64,000 bases of DNA from contig CP114121.1 of NCBI GenBank assembly GCA_029959195.1, forward strand, positions 1,612,001 through 1,676,000, given 5' to 3'. This document shows positions 26,258 to 37,208 of the stretch, piece by piece (the stretch's first letter is position 1; the number at the start of each line of letters is the position of its first letter). Both the position numbers and the translations under genes were made by a program. The notes under the pieces were generated by a model, which was not told the DNA's origin, did not search any database, and was given only the letters and a program-made list of their open reading frames with translations. The DNA comes from Dictyophora rubrovolvata (Eukaryota; Basidiomycota; Agaricomycetes; Phallales; Phallaceae).

Positions 26258-28698
26258 ATGTCCACCTCTCATCCGCCCTCACCTCATATATATCCCCTGG
26301 ATGCATCTGCTGCCTCTTCCTCTGCCTCCCTCGTCCACCACCATCTCCCCATGGGCCAGCAAAAACAGCACAACTCTTTGTCCATCGTTCTCCCGTCGCC
26401 CTTCGTTTGTCTGCGCGGCACAGGTGTCAGCGTCGAACCCTCTGTCTTGCGAGGCTATGTCCTCCTCGAGCTCTCCGAGGCCACCGCGTTCAAAGACATA
26501 AATCTCCAGTTTCGCGGCAAGGCTCGTCTCCCTACCTCGCAGGGCGAAAGGCAAGCCAATCTCATTATTCTTGCTCGATTAGTTGTCGCATATAGTCAAC
26601 TTACATCTCGTTTATTCCACTCAGCTCGTCTGTTTTGGGCGGAAGCTATTCGAATAACGTTATCTTCAACCACGAGTGGTCCTTTCTGCAGGGAGAACTC
26701 ACCCATACTCCTACCCTAAAGGCAGGCCGCCACGTCTTTCCCTTCACCCTCCAGATCGAGGATTGGCTGCCCTCCACCCTTTCCATCCATTCAGGTCTCG
26801 CCGGCATAAGCTACAAGCTTAGGGCAGCTGCCGTCCGCCCAGGCTTCTCTTCAAATTTACATGCTGTATCTCCCGTCAGAATCCACCGTTCATTTCCATC
26901 AGAGGCTCTCGAGTACCAGCAAACCCTCGAGCTGGAGAACACGTGGCCAGAAAAGCTCATGTATGCTATTATGGTTCCTCACAAAGCCTGGGCTGCCGGC
27001 GACACCCTTTGCGCACTCGTCAAATTCTCCCCTCTCAGCAAGGGCATTCGCATCACCGGCATAACTACCTCTCTCCACGAGCATCTCAAAACATTCGGTA
27101 GATCCGGAGCAACTCATGATGAAAACCGCGTCGCTTGCTCAGTTAAACATGAGATACATAATGGTCGTGCCGTTTCCGTTCCTTATTTTAGTGCAGCCAG
27201 TAGTCTTCGATGGACACAACAACACAGTCACTCCCCGTTTTCTACAAATTTGAGCACACCTTCCGTGTCGGATGATGCTCGTTCGCCCTTATTATCTGAA
27301 CCATTTAACCCATCCACCGCTGCCACGTCGAACTCTGGCCGAACCCCGCTAGACACTCCTTTGGATATCGCACCAAGTCCACGAAACACATCAGGAGATG
27401 GATCCTCACTCACTCTGACGAGTTCGGCATCAAATTTGGCTGGCAATTCTTCTTCTGCAACAATAGCAGCAGCGTGTTTTACGGGAGATAATAATAGTTT
27501 TGACATTGGTGAACAGGAAATCGTAACAACTCTTGAACTACCTCTACCGGGCACACTGACCCCGACACACGCTGTTGAACCTGTTCATCTCTCGCATCGA
27601 CTGCGTTGGAACATTCTCCTTTCCAATCCTGATGGACACGTATCAGAATTGCGATGTTCGTTACCAATTCATATTTTGGACAGCAGCAGTCTTGAGGATG
27701 CTCGAGCCGCAACTAGGGTTACCAGGAGACTCTTGTTTGGACTTGAAATTGCTCAAGACGACGGCGATGAAATTCAGTTACCGAGCTATCCCTCTCACGT
27801 TATGGATCGTGTCCCGGACGATGAAGAGCAGGCGGCCGCGGCTCTAGCCACTATGGGTGGTTCGCAAAATGGTACACCGTCCGGATTAGATTGGGTCAAT
27901 ATGCAACTGATGTCAGACGGTCAGAGCAGTCGCCCAACCTCTCCGCCGGACAGCAGATTAGCAAGCCGCACGTCTAGCCGCGCTCCAAGTCCCGAACGAA
28001 GAGACAGAGAAAGGGGCCATCATGGATTCTTTTCTTCATTGAAACCTTTCACCAAAGTTACATCGTCATTTAGTAATCATTCACGTCAAAGTGCTCAGTC
28101 GCACATGCACGGTGATAATAATAGCCATGCTACGGACGAATCGTCCCTTTCGTCTTTGTCACTTACACTCTCTCCTTCTCATGGCTCAGCAACACTATCA
28201 GGAAGTTTTCCTCCTACACCCGATCGCTCCCAGCCAGGCACACCACCGTTGTCGTATCCAACAATTCAGAATGGAACTCCACAACGTCGACCGATCTCAA
28301 CTTCTGCTTCTGCTTCGCGAACCAGTTCGCCACGGAACACTGTAATTACATTGCCAGGCACCGACACTACTAGTATTGACAACGAAGTCGCCGCTCTTTC
28401 CCGTGTCCCACACTACGCGATCGCGTCACGCGGATTTCTAGGTGGCATCACGCCTATCTCGAGCCTTCGAGGTCTTCCATCATATGAGGAGGCATCACGT
28501 CCATCAAGGACTACAGCTGCATCGCCCGTCTCAACCGTCGTGGATTCATTGCCTTCATCCCATTCACTGGGAAGACAGCTCCCTGCGCTCATGCCTATTC
28601 AGAGTACTAGAGAAATGAGCCGGCGAAGCGCAGCAGAGAGATCTTTCAGTGAAGGCGATTTGGCTGCTCGGTTTGCCAACGCCAGTCAGAGGCGATGA
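26258..28698 (+). CDS. Arrestin-domain trafficking adaptor (ART type)
   Basis: Alpha-arrestin of the ART/Rim8 type. These proteins recruit Nedd4/Rsp5 ubiquitin ligase to plasma-membrane transporters and trigger endocytosis. The start at 26258 gives MSTSHPPSPHIYPLDASAAS. The arrestin N domain follows (CLRGTGVSVEPSVLRGYVLL, KDINLQFRGKARLPTS), then HEWSFLQGE and AGRHVFPFTLQIEDWLPSTL. The arrestin C domain begins near NTWPEKLMYAIMVPHKAWAA. The tail is long, Ser/Thr/Pro-rich and likely phosphorylated. It contains GLPSYEEASR, an LPxY-type PY motif matching those that bind WW domains of Rsp5. The single intron (26551-26624) starts with GC rather than GT, and joining there gives a continuous SQGESSSVLGGSYSNN. 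About 788 residues, complete. Confidence 0.88.
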
Positions 28699-29707
28699 CG
28701 ACCACTTGTTTTTCATCTGCGCGCACGTGAATATATAATCTAGTTCTGGAAGGATGCAATGGCACAGTGGAGAAGAGTTGGAGTTGGGCTTCGTCTAGCC
28801 TTTGTCTCTATTCTTCTTGCCACGATGACATTTGTTCATCGTCCATTTATCTATAACTGATTTTTTTTTCACGATGCTGCCAGTGCATGATATTAGTTTT
28901 CATTTCTCGCTATATCTGGCCAATTGTTGGTTGGTTCCCAATTATTTACTAATTTCCGTATATGAACGAGCTTTACTTCGATCATATATCTCTCATCATT
29001 CAAGTGCATTATCTTGCTTTTTAGCAGTTTTGCAATTCTCACTCGCACTTGCGAAACACTGCGTTGATGTTCGGAAGTGTCTCCTTCAAAATCTCCATAT
29101 ACGGACCAACTTCGTCTTCTCTTCGAAGTCGGTCGATGTTCGTTCCACATGCTTTCTGTTTCAGGCTTCAAATCGAATTTGGCCAAATTCGTAGTGATTA
29201 AAAACATCATAATAATATAAATACAATGCTCTATCTATTTCACCCCCTCTTCTCCATTTATTTATTTTAGACATCGTCCAGTTACTATCTAACCCCCCTT
29301 TTTACTTCGTCCGCGGAAAAGAAATACATCTGTAACATCATCTTTTGGCATCATATAGACTATTTAGACTTTGCATTGTCAATCACCATTCTATTCATAA
29401 ACTGTTGATTAAATATCATACTTTGTTGTTACACTCAGCTGACTTCGCGTCCAGGTGGCACTTTGCAATGGGAATGCTCACCATCAATATCTCAGTATCT
29501 AATAGAGTGTAAAACTGACTAAAATTTGAATATATGAGTCAAAATATTAATACTATTTCAAATACTTTCTAACCATCCTCTACCATATAATATTTCTAGG
29601 GTTATCTCTACTTCTACGGATCTAAGCATCATTGAAAGGGACCAAAACTTCGAAATTACATCATGAGGTATTGATATTATCTATTACCCAAAAAGAAAAA
29701 AGCAAAC
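28699..29707. other. Convergent 3' intergenic region
   Basis: About 1 kb of AT-rich DNA between the arrestin stop and the CCP1 stop, which face each other. It should contain both polyadenylation regions. Two short frames at 28832-29210 look like chance. I see no repeat or RNA gene. Confidence 0.45.
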
Positions 29708-31263
29708 TCATTTGCTGGTCTGCTCATCGATGGTCTTCATTTCCCAAGGGTCCGCGGCGGTCCATTGCGCGGAAGGTACACCTAACTCAAGCAGCTTGCT
29801 AAAGGCTTTTGAGAAACTAGGAAGAAGGGTTAGTTTCAAAACTTTGAAAACTTTCGGAAGAGGAGATTCCCGAGGCACGACATACTCTGCAAAAAATGCA
29901 TTCTCATCATCCGCATATTTCTTAACATGGGATTTGAACGACTTGTCTTGAACAAGGGCGTAGTCGGCTCTAACGGTATATGAGCATGAGTAGATGTCAT
30001 AGTCTATGAAATTTATTGTACATACGGAAGCATCATCAAGGATCGGGTACTCTTGTCTTCAAGTTGCTTGGGTCCACCCCACTTACGCCAGCTCCATTTT
30101 TCATCTACCAGTAGCTTGTAGAACGAATTCGTGAAAGTGGTGGGAGAGAAGGTCCAAGGTCCTTCATAGCCGGAACGATCAGTATGGCAACGTCCGACAG
30201 CATGAGCGCCGATTAAAGCAACAATTTCTTGGTCATTAAAGCTGGATCAATGATAGTTAAATTAGCACGATTCTACCAAACTAGTGTGTTGAAAAAGAAC
30301 GGTACCCCATGCGATAAAAGATCTATAGATGAATTAGAATGTGCCAAAGATATGGATATGTATGTACTCACGTCCCGAATGTGTCCTTGTCCTTGAGCAG
30401 CGTCGGGAAGACGGCCATCTGGGGTAACGTCCTTTTCAAATCCGTCGATTCTTCCTGGACGCCAAGGAATTCTAGGACCTTGCATTTCCTATCGGGTGTT
30501 GTGTGTTGAGAAATAGAGAGAGAGAGAAATGACAGAGGAAAAATTACATACTTGAATAGCGGCAACGCCAGCAAGAGTCCAAAGATCGCCATAGCTTATC
30601 CACGGAAACTCCTTTTTTACCTGCTCAAGTAGATCACGAGCGACAAGTAGACCGTTATTAGCACCGTGAAGAGATTCAGGAGTGAATCTCATGGTGGCAT
30701 AATTGCTAATTTGGGATTAAGAAAAGGTAATCTACGAGACTGTATTTGGGGGACTACCTTCCACCGGTTTTGGTGTCTTTATCGTAGGTGCCGGAAGCAT
30801 GCCAGGCAAGACGAACGAGAACCGGACCATACGAACCGTCGTCATATTCTGATGCGTCCAAAATGGAGGCAATCTTGTTGTATACCTTTGGTTGAAAGTG
30901 AGACATAGTGAACAAACAAATATTTTTTTTTTTAAGAAAAAAAACCTTTTGATAGTCTGCTTTGGACGGAACAAGGTTGGTGGCGACTTTAACAGATTGG
31001 GCGGTAGACTTGGCAGCTGTGGCAGCTTTATCGTTGGAGGCGAATGCATAGTATGCGCCACCAGCAACGACGGCGCCCACACCTAGCCAAACAAAGACAT
31101 TTATGTTCGACTTGCTGTTGTTGTTGGGCGGAGGGGATTCACCAGCTCCCGGATTTGCTGTGGTATATTGTTTAGCCAAAACACGATGGAAATTTGACCT
31201 TGACGAGACGAAAGAACGGAGGGCGGGGCCGGTGGCAACGCGAGAACGAAGAATGGAGGCCAT
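29708..31263 (-). CDS. CCP1: Cytochrome c peroxidase, mitochondrial
   Basis: Class I haem peroxidase of the intermembrane space that reduces hydrogen peroxide with electrons from cytochrome c. The start at 31263 gives [20 protein letters not shown], an Arg/Ser-rich presequence. A single membrane segment follows ([19 protein letters not shown]), the layout used for two-step processing by m-AAA and rhomboid proteases in yeast. The distal catalytic site is [19 protein letters not shown] (Arg, Trp and His in the usual spacing). The proximal haem ligand is the first His of [17 protein letters not shown]. Downstream motifs include [24 protein letters not shown] and the C-terminal [18 protein letters not shown]. 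The stop is at 29708. About 380 residues with seven or eight short introns. Confidence 0.93.
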
Positions 31264-31405
31264 GGTATTAAGACAAGGGTTATTGGGGGGTTATGTAAAT
31301 TGAAACTGAACTGAAACTGAATTGAAATGATTTTTTTTTTTTGGCAAAATAGCGCCGCTATCCCGCCAGGGCGATAAGACCGGCGGTCCCCAAAGTCTTA
31401 CAATT

Positions 31406-31437
31406 CCGAGTCCGAGTCCGAGTCCCGAGTCCCGAGC
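31406..31437. repeat. Short tandem repeat, GAGTCC-like
   Basis: Five imperfect copies of a 6-7 bp unit (CGAGTC/CGAGTCC) in a row, just upstream of CCP1. It looks like a simple minisatellite. Confidence 0.75.
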
Positions 31438-31499
31438 CCAGCCTAGCCATGCTACTTCATAAGGGAATGCAAGTGCAATTTCTGCGTCTTGATTTATGT

Positions 31500-32312
31500 A
31501 GTTTGCTGCATGAGTGTCGGTTCTATAGAATGAAAATGCGGTATGGCGTTGAAAGTATCAATAGCGGAAACTTGTTTCTTTCGAAGGAAAGGCCCTTTTT
31601 TAGGACTTTGAAGAGTTCGAAACTTGACTTTAACTCTCGTACGCCTTTTCAATACCAGAAGCGTCTTGTTTTCGTCGCTGTCAGTGTCAGTGTTGGTGTC
31701 GACACCGGGTAACGTCTTCCGCATTGGAGAGCCTGAAGGCCATCAGCAAATACAATTCATTACATCCAGTATTTTCTCCGGAGTCAAATCCGATTCCTGA
31801 AATGACAGTTGGGCAAAGCACTGGTGACCTCTCTCTCGGATTCCGGTGAATCCACGATGTTTCAACGACTTTGTCATGCTTTTAAACTCGTGTTGTTCGG
31901 AGAAGAGCAAGTTATGAAGTACATATGATACTGTTGTTTGTTTGGCAGAATTTTCTTTTTCACACAGGCAAAGAACCACCGACTCTAGTGTCCCTTATGA
32001 GCAATGGTGAGGTTCGCCTCACTCTCACGACCTAGTGCACAGCCAATCCCGTCTTCTCGCTTCATGGCGGGTCATGATCTTGTTCTGAAAACAACAGGAC
32101 AGGACTCTATTCACCATTATACTTTTCATACTGTAGAACATCCTGCGACGTGCCCAATCTCGAGCTTCTTAAAAATTGCCCACAACCATCTTTCTTCTGA
32201 CGCGTTTATCAAGTCACTTTAGATTCGGACTTCCTCTAGGATAACATAAGGTAAATATGTAGTCTATCTACTACATTCTCCCGAAGCTCGATTGAGATCA
32301 GGGAAGATGGTA
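31500..32312. repeat. Dispersed repeat, copy A
   Basis: About 0.8 kb that aligns, in the same orientation, to about 46,480-47,842. Shared blocks include GCGTTGAAAGT, CTTTCGAAG/CCTTCGAAG, GTGTCGAC/GCGTCGAC, GATTCCTGAAAT, TTGGGCAAAGC, TCCGGTGAATCCA, CTTTTTCACACAGG, ACAGCCAATCCC, GAACATCCTGC/GAGCATCCTGC and TTCCCGAAGCTC/CTCCCGAAGCTC. Many substitutions and small gaps separate the copies, so the duplication is old. On the minus strand both copies retain a similar peptide block (GFTGIRERG here, GFTGVRERVERG in copy B), which suggests a decayed gene. The plus strand of copy B also shows leucine-rich text, so the original coding strand is uncertain. Confidence 0.75.
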
Positions 32313-32375
32313 TAATTATATCAGCATAACATCTACCGCGAGGGCCTGCAGGCTGCAGCTCCCAAGTACACGTTC

Positions 32376-33665
32376 CTACTCCTTCGTCTCAGCTTCTAAC
32401 CACTGCCACAACGTTTGCCCCAATGCAGCATCTTCAGCCTCCCGTTTCATTTCGCTCAGGCGAGCCCAAGGGATGAAATACTTTTGTTATCTTCAGTATT
32501 CAAATAAAAAGTTTCTTGAAAGATTATAAACGAACCTTTCCATTGAGATTTGCAGTCTCGGGGGATACCGCAGCATACAAGGGTGTCAGTGCACCAAATG
32601 GAGCAGGAGAGAACATCCATCCCTGCATTATTTCCATTCAATTTCCTTTCAAAACAAAATACCTCTTACTTACAAAAAGTGCCATAAACAGCCGTGGAGT
32701 ATGTCTTTGCAAGTCTGTTTTTAGGTTTCCTGGATTAACGCTATTCGACATTATTCCCTTGTCTCCATAACGTTTTGCAAACTCATTCGAGAGGACAATA
32801 TTTGCCTGTAAAAACGAATTGAATCAATGAATAAATCCTCACGCGTTTATCGGACAAACAACATACAAACTTGCTTTCGAGGTAGAGTTGAGCTGGACCC
32901 AACTTCTTCAATGCTGTGACGTCCTTCATTGCATCAATGTTGACTGTTTTAGTGAACATCATTGCAGACGAAGATGTGTGAACGACGTGTGATTTGCCAT
33001 CTGCGGAAGTTGTGGCTCCTGCTTCAAGCAGCGGAATGAGTCGTTTCGTGAAAAGGTAGTGACCAACAACATTGACTCCGAACTGCAAATCAATCCCATC
33101 AGCGGTAAGCTGCCCGGGAGGTGTATTCATAACGCCCCTGATGAAGATATAATCACATCCCAAATATACTCAGTCGTAATCGAGGACAAACCCGTTGTTG
33201 AAGAGCACATGTAAAGCAGTTTCTTTCCTGACAAATGTTAATTAAATCATGAATTAGAATAACCAAAGCGAGTAACGAGACCAGACATACCTTGCGAATT
33301 CATCGGTTGCCTTTCTTACCGAGTCGAGATTCGCTAAATCCAACTCCAAGAAAAATGCTTCTTTTCCTGTCTCCTTTTTCAGGCTCGCAATTGCTGCATC
33401 TGCTCGTTCCCGCGAGCGAGTTGCCATATAAACTTTCGCATTCTTTGTTAGAAGAACCTGCCATGTACATATAAACTTGAGTGACCACCGAAATGGACAC
33501 GACCGTAGTCAGGAGGTGTATACATACCTTGATAATTTCGTATCCGATTCCACCATTGCCACCAGTAACGAGTATAACTTTGCCATCTAAGTCTGGGATG
33601 CTGTTTGGATCAAACTTCGACTTGGGTGGAAATGACTGAGCGACGTAGCTCCAGAGGTTGCCCAT
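32376..33665 (-). CDS. Short-chain dehydrogenase/reductase (retinol-dehydrogenase-like)
   Basis: NAD(P)-dependent oxidoreductase of the classical SDR superfamily, closest in layout to the retinol dehydrogenase/WWOX-like group. The start at 33665 gives MGNLWSYVAQSFPPKSKFDP. The cofactor motif is VILVTGGNGGIGYEI (TGxxxGxG). The NNxG block reads LHVLFNNGGVMNTPPGQL across an intron. The substrate-site Ser lies in HVVHTSSSAMM and the catalytic pair in YLESK (YxxxK). The end region is SVNPGNLKTDLQRH, then LFAGWMFSPAPFGAL, stopping after LEAETKE at 32376. About 335 residues with five or six introns. It is the first redox gene of the putative biosynthetic locus; its substrate is unknown. Confidence 0.87.
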
Positions 33666-34457
33666 GGGTATCGAGTGTGGAGAGTAGTGGCAAAGAGGTT
33701 GGGTTTAGGGGGCTAGAACTAAATTCAAATTTCATAGCTTCCAAACATTATCATTGGCTGTCAAATGCATGATCTTTGTAAAATTGTCGCCGGGAGTTCT
33801 TGAGAGGAGATAGGTCTGGGCGTGAAATAGAAGGAATCGTTGAGAGTATTTTTCACACGCTAAATATGTACACAACACCGTCGCTGATGCACAGGCACAC
33901 GTCGCCCGCCGCAGTCCAGGTGCCGTTATTTCTGGTTCTACATCAAAACCGGGATTCTATTCCTCAAAGGCACTAGTATTTGATATTCCCTATCGTCAGT
34001 TGAGGCATCGCCGCTGTTGAAGAATTTCCAGATGCAGCGTTGTGATTGCTTCATCTTATGGCAGATAAAACGCACGTTGCAGCGATCTCACAACCAATCA
34101 TCACCATCAACCAGCACGTCTTCAGGCTTATGTATGCACAGTAGAATGGGTACCTTTAGAGGCCATGTCGCAGGTAAAATTGTGGGCAGGAGGACCTAAT
34201 CTGTGCGACGTCGCATCGCGACAGTATTGCGTGATTATTGATAGCTAGAATTATTAGCCAGTCTATTCACATGTCGTGCGCAGACCCCATAATTCTGTAT
34301 TTGATTTTCTTTCGTTGTCATTAGTTAGTCGACTAGATATATTACAGTACTCCAGCTTGTTCTCTATTCGCTGCCTCATAGTTCATCCTCGAGTAAGGCT
34401 TCACAGTCCGAGTCCAATATTTCCGGCCTCGTTTTTCGTCTCAGAGCATCGGAAAAC
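33666..34457. other. Intergenic, no gene recognised
   Basis: About 790 bp between the two SDR genes, both minus strand. It holds the promoter of the first SDR and the 3' end of the second. A plus-strand frame at 34017-34199 has no recognisable content. Confidence 0.45.
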
Positions 34458-35703
34458 TCAGTCAAAGTTCGCCCCACCGTCTACGGATATGCTTTGTCCT
34501 ATAAGAGTGATGATGAGCCGGGCCAAGGATTCATGCAACGCGAGTGAAAACCTACCGGTGATGAATGATGATTCCTCCGATGCTAGGAAAGCTACCAGAC
34601 TGGCAACTTCTTCAGGCTTGCCGTTTCTTTTTAGTACGGTCTGTTCAGCGCCCTGAAAACAATAGCAGCAAAAAAGAATCAATCAAAAGTAAATTTTATC
34701 AAAAAGCCCATGAGACTCATTTTACCATTTTGGCATATGCTTCTGGCCCGCCTTCGCTACCGAGCCCTGGCATACCTTCCGTCAGCTTGACAAAGGATTG
34801 AGCGCAAGTTTCAACTAGCAATAATCAGCTTCTCTGACCCTCTTGAATTAGACCTGCTGGGCATACTCATATCCGTTACGATAACCCCAGGAGCGTATGA
34901 ATTCACGGTGATTCCGTACGGTCCAAGTTCCATGGCTGATAAGCCAATGATTAGCAAACCGGATATAAGTGATGGTTGGAAATTCTTATCATCTACTTGC
35001 CCGCTGATTGAACTAATCCCCGTATGGCGAATTTGGTTCCAACGTATGCCGAGTGAAGAAAGCCGCCTTAATACAGAGCGAGGACGATTAGAGTTACTAG
35101 AACCGATGTCAAACGGTGGTTATTTCACCTTTCTTTCCGGCCAATGATCCAGCGACGATAATCCTAAGGCTTGAGCCTTTAACGCCTTGAGTTGTTACCA
35201 AATTTACCATGGCGGCACCGGCATGCTTAATGGTAAACAGCGTTCCATGAATATTCGTATCGATCATGGCTTGAGCATCTTCATGTTTGGCTGCCATAAC
35301 AGTTTCTTGGTAAAGATAATCAGAATCAAGGTTGGCTCATGACATACTTTGAATAAGAGGGTTGATGTTGCATATTCCTGCGTTAGCCACTACCTGTTCG
35401 GGCCGTTCATTTCACCGTCAGCTGAAACTGCATGAGAGTATTACGACGTACCACGTCAAGTCGTTTGAACTTGTCGAGCGAAAAGTTGATTAATGCTTGA
35501 ACTTGCTCTTCGTCTCTGATGTCGCACGGAATAAAGAAACATTCAACACCAAAGCCGACTGCTGCCTCTAGTATGTCGCTGCACGGATTGTTAGGAAGAT
35601 CGCTGGCGACGATGTTGTATCCGTCTTTAGCAAGTCGTAAAGCAATAGACTTTCCAATGCCACGCGCGGCGCCAGTAATGATAGCAATTCGCCCAGAAGT
35701 CAT
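34458..35703 (-). CDS. Short-chain dehydrogenase/reductase (acetoin/diacetyl reductase-like)
   Basis: Second classical SDR, of the family that includes bacterial acetoin reductase and 3-oxoacyl reductase. The start at 35703 gives MTSGRIAIITGAARGIGKSI with the TGxxxGIG cofactor motif. NIVASDLPNN follows, where the Asp after strand 2 favours NAD(H). The active site is assembled across an intron: LRIIVAGSLAGKKGGFLHSA, then YVGTKFAIRGLVQSA (YxxxK). Next come AMELGPYGITVNSYAPGV and the C-terminal GQSISVDGGANFD typical of this group. The stop is at 34458. About 265 residues with six or so short introns. It is divergent from the membrane terpene cyclase, with 527 bp between the starts, which fits co-regulation. 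Confidence 0.87.
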
Positions 35704-36230
35704 GGAGAGTGAGATGGAGAAATACTATCAGATAGGTGTTTGGAGGTGGGGCCTAGAGTGCCAATTCACTATATAAGTGCTAGTACCTGGCTGAAATAAC
35801 ATTGAAAATCGTTCTCAGCGCTGGACGTATGACATACATGGTAAGCTGAATTTCTTCCGCAACTGAGATCGCATGCCAGTTTGATGCCAGAAAGTATATC
35901 TATATCATTGATGATGTCAATGGCTGGTGGCCTGATGGTCGCGCGGGCACAGACACAAGAATACGAGCGCTTAGCGCTTGCACGTCAGCGCCACGCGTCA
36001 CGCGTCACGCCAGATAATCACCTCGATATTGAAATGCCGTTTCTACACGCAACTTTGCTCTATTTTTGCTTGATTTTTCAAGTAATGCCTTTTATGTATA
36101 GTTAAATGAGGGATAGTAACATATAAAAACCATTAAAGCAAAAACCTACTAGTTGGGGACCTACAGCTCTATTCTCATTTTGGCCCTCAGGTTCAAATTC
36201 CCTCTTTTTCCCCAAGACTGCTCCCCCTCA
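35704..36230. promoter_or_regulatory. Divergent promoter region, SDR / terpene cyclase
   Basis: 527 bp between divergent starts. At about 35993-36010 there is a small cluster of CACGCGTCACGC-like repeats that could bind a regulator, but this is unproven. No frame or RNA gene was recognised. Confidence 0.45.
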
Positions 36231-37117
36231 ATGAGTGTTCAAAAGGCACCACAGAACTACTCACACCTTTTGGCAGGATGTTTGAATGCCGCATGTGGAA
36301 TACTGTGGACAACTGCATACATCTTATATGTACAGCAGGCCCGCAAGGATCAAAGCTATGGGATGCCTCTTTTGGCTCTTATTCTCAACATTAGTTGGGA
36401 GTTTGTCTATACATTTGTCTACCGTCTCAACGGCGTAGGAAGATTCTTCCATTTTCCATGGGTATTTATTGACGGGTATGTTAAGTTCAGCTTGAACTTG
36501 TTCCTGGCAATAATATTTATTCTTCTAGTTTCCTTGTTATGGAAACACTGAAACATGGTCCTGAAATATGGGAAAAAACCAGTCCAATTGTAGCCGATCA
36601 TTTCAACATGATCGTTTTCATCAGTTTGCTTATCGCAACAACCGCCCAGTGGACTTTTGCTAGCCAGTTCTCTGGCTACAACGCTAGCTTTTGGTCCGCC
36701 TATGTTTGTCAAAACGTGGGAATGCATCCGCATGAATTTATATCAGTCCTCACTGACGTATGACCTCAACAGGTTTTGTCCTGGGGTTCGCTCTGGATGC
36801 TATTGACTCGCGGAGACAGTACTGGACACTCGATGCCAATCTGGTAGGAAACTAACATTTGGTTGTTTTTCAGAAACTAATGTTGTATTATAAGGTGGTG
36901 TCGCTTCCTTGGCAGTCTTGTCGCCAATCTTCGTTATTTATATCGAGTTAAGACTTGGCCACAGAAATACGGATTCATCTCCGGTGTTTTTTCTATCTGG
37001 ATTTTATGGATGCCTTGTCTAGCTGATCTGGTATATCCGCTTGTCTTTAACTATATTAAACAAACGCCAAATCTTTTTGCCGGAGGTGCAAAAAACGCAA
37101 CTTTATTTTTTTATTAG
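36231..37117 (+). CDS. Integral-membrane terpene cyclase, Pyr4/PaxB type
   Basis: Small multipass protein of the Pyr4/PaxB/AscF family. Known members protonate an epoxide or terminal alkene and cyclise the prenyl chain of meroterpenoids and indole diterpenes. The start at 36231 gives MSVQKAPQNYSHLLAGCLNA. Conserved blocks appear in order. ILNISWEFVYTFVY carries the key Glu. FPWVFIDGFLVMETLKHGPE carries the key Asp region across an intron. Then come NMIVFISLLIATTAQWTFAS, LLTRGDSTGHSMPIW (the RG-x-S-x-GHS-like loop) and VKTWPQKYGFISGVFSIWIL, then PCLADLVYPLVFNYI. Introns lie at about 36477-36530, 36716-36772 and 36844-36894. About 230-245 residues and six or seven hydrophobic segments, the normal size. 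The stop at 37117 is 56 bp from the convergent P450 stop. The product cannot be predicted. Confidence 0.85.
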
Positions 37118-37122
37118 ATTCA

Positions 37123-37208
37123 GACCCATTCTAAATAGAGAATTCTGCATATGTCTTATAAATTAGACCTATTCTAGATAGAGAACTCTGTATATGCCTT
37201 ATAAATTA
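37123..37208. repeat. 43 bp tandem duplication over the P450 3' end
   Basis: Two adjacent 43 bp units (37123-37165 and 37166-37208) that differ at five positions, all transitions. Each encodes, on the minus strand, the same P450 ending: [10 protein letters not shown] plus stop in the used copy and IYKTYAEFSI plus stop in the outer copy. The outer copy therefore lies beyond the active stop codon. Confidence 0.88.
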
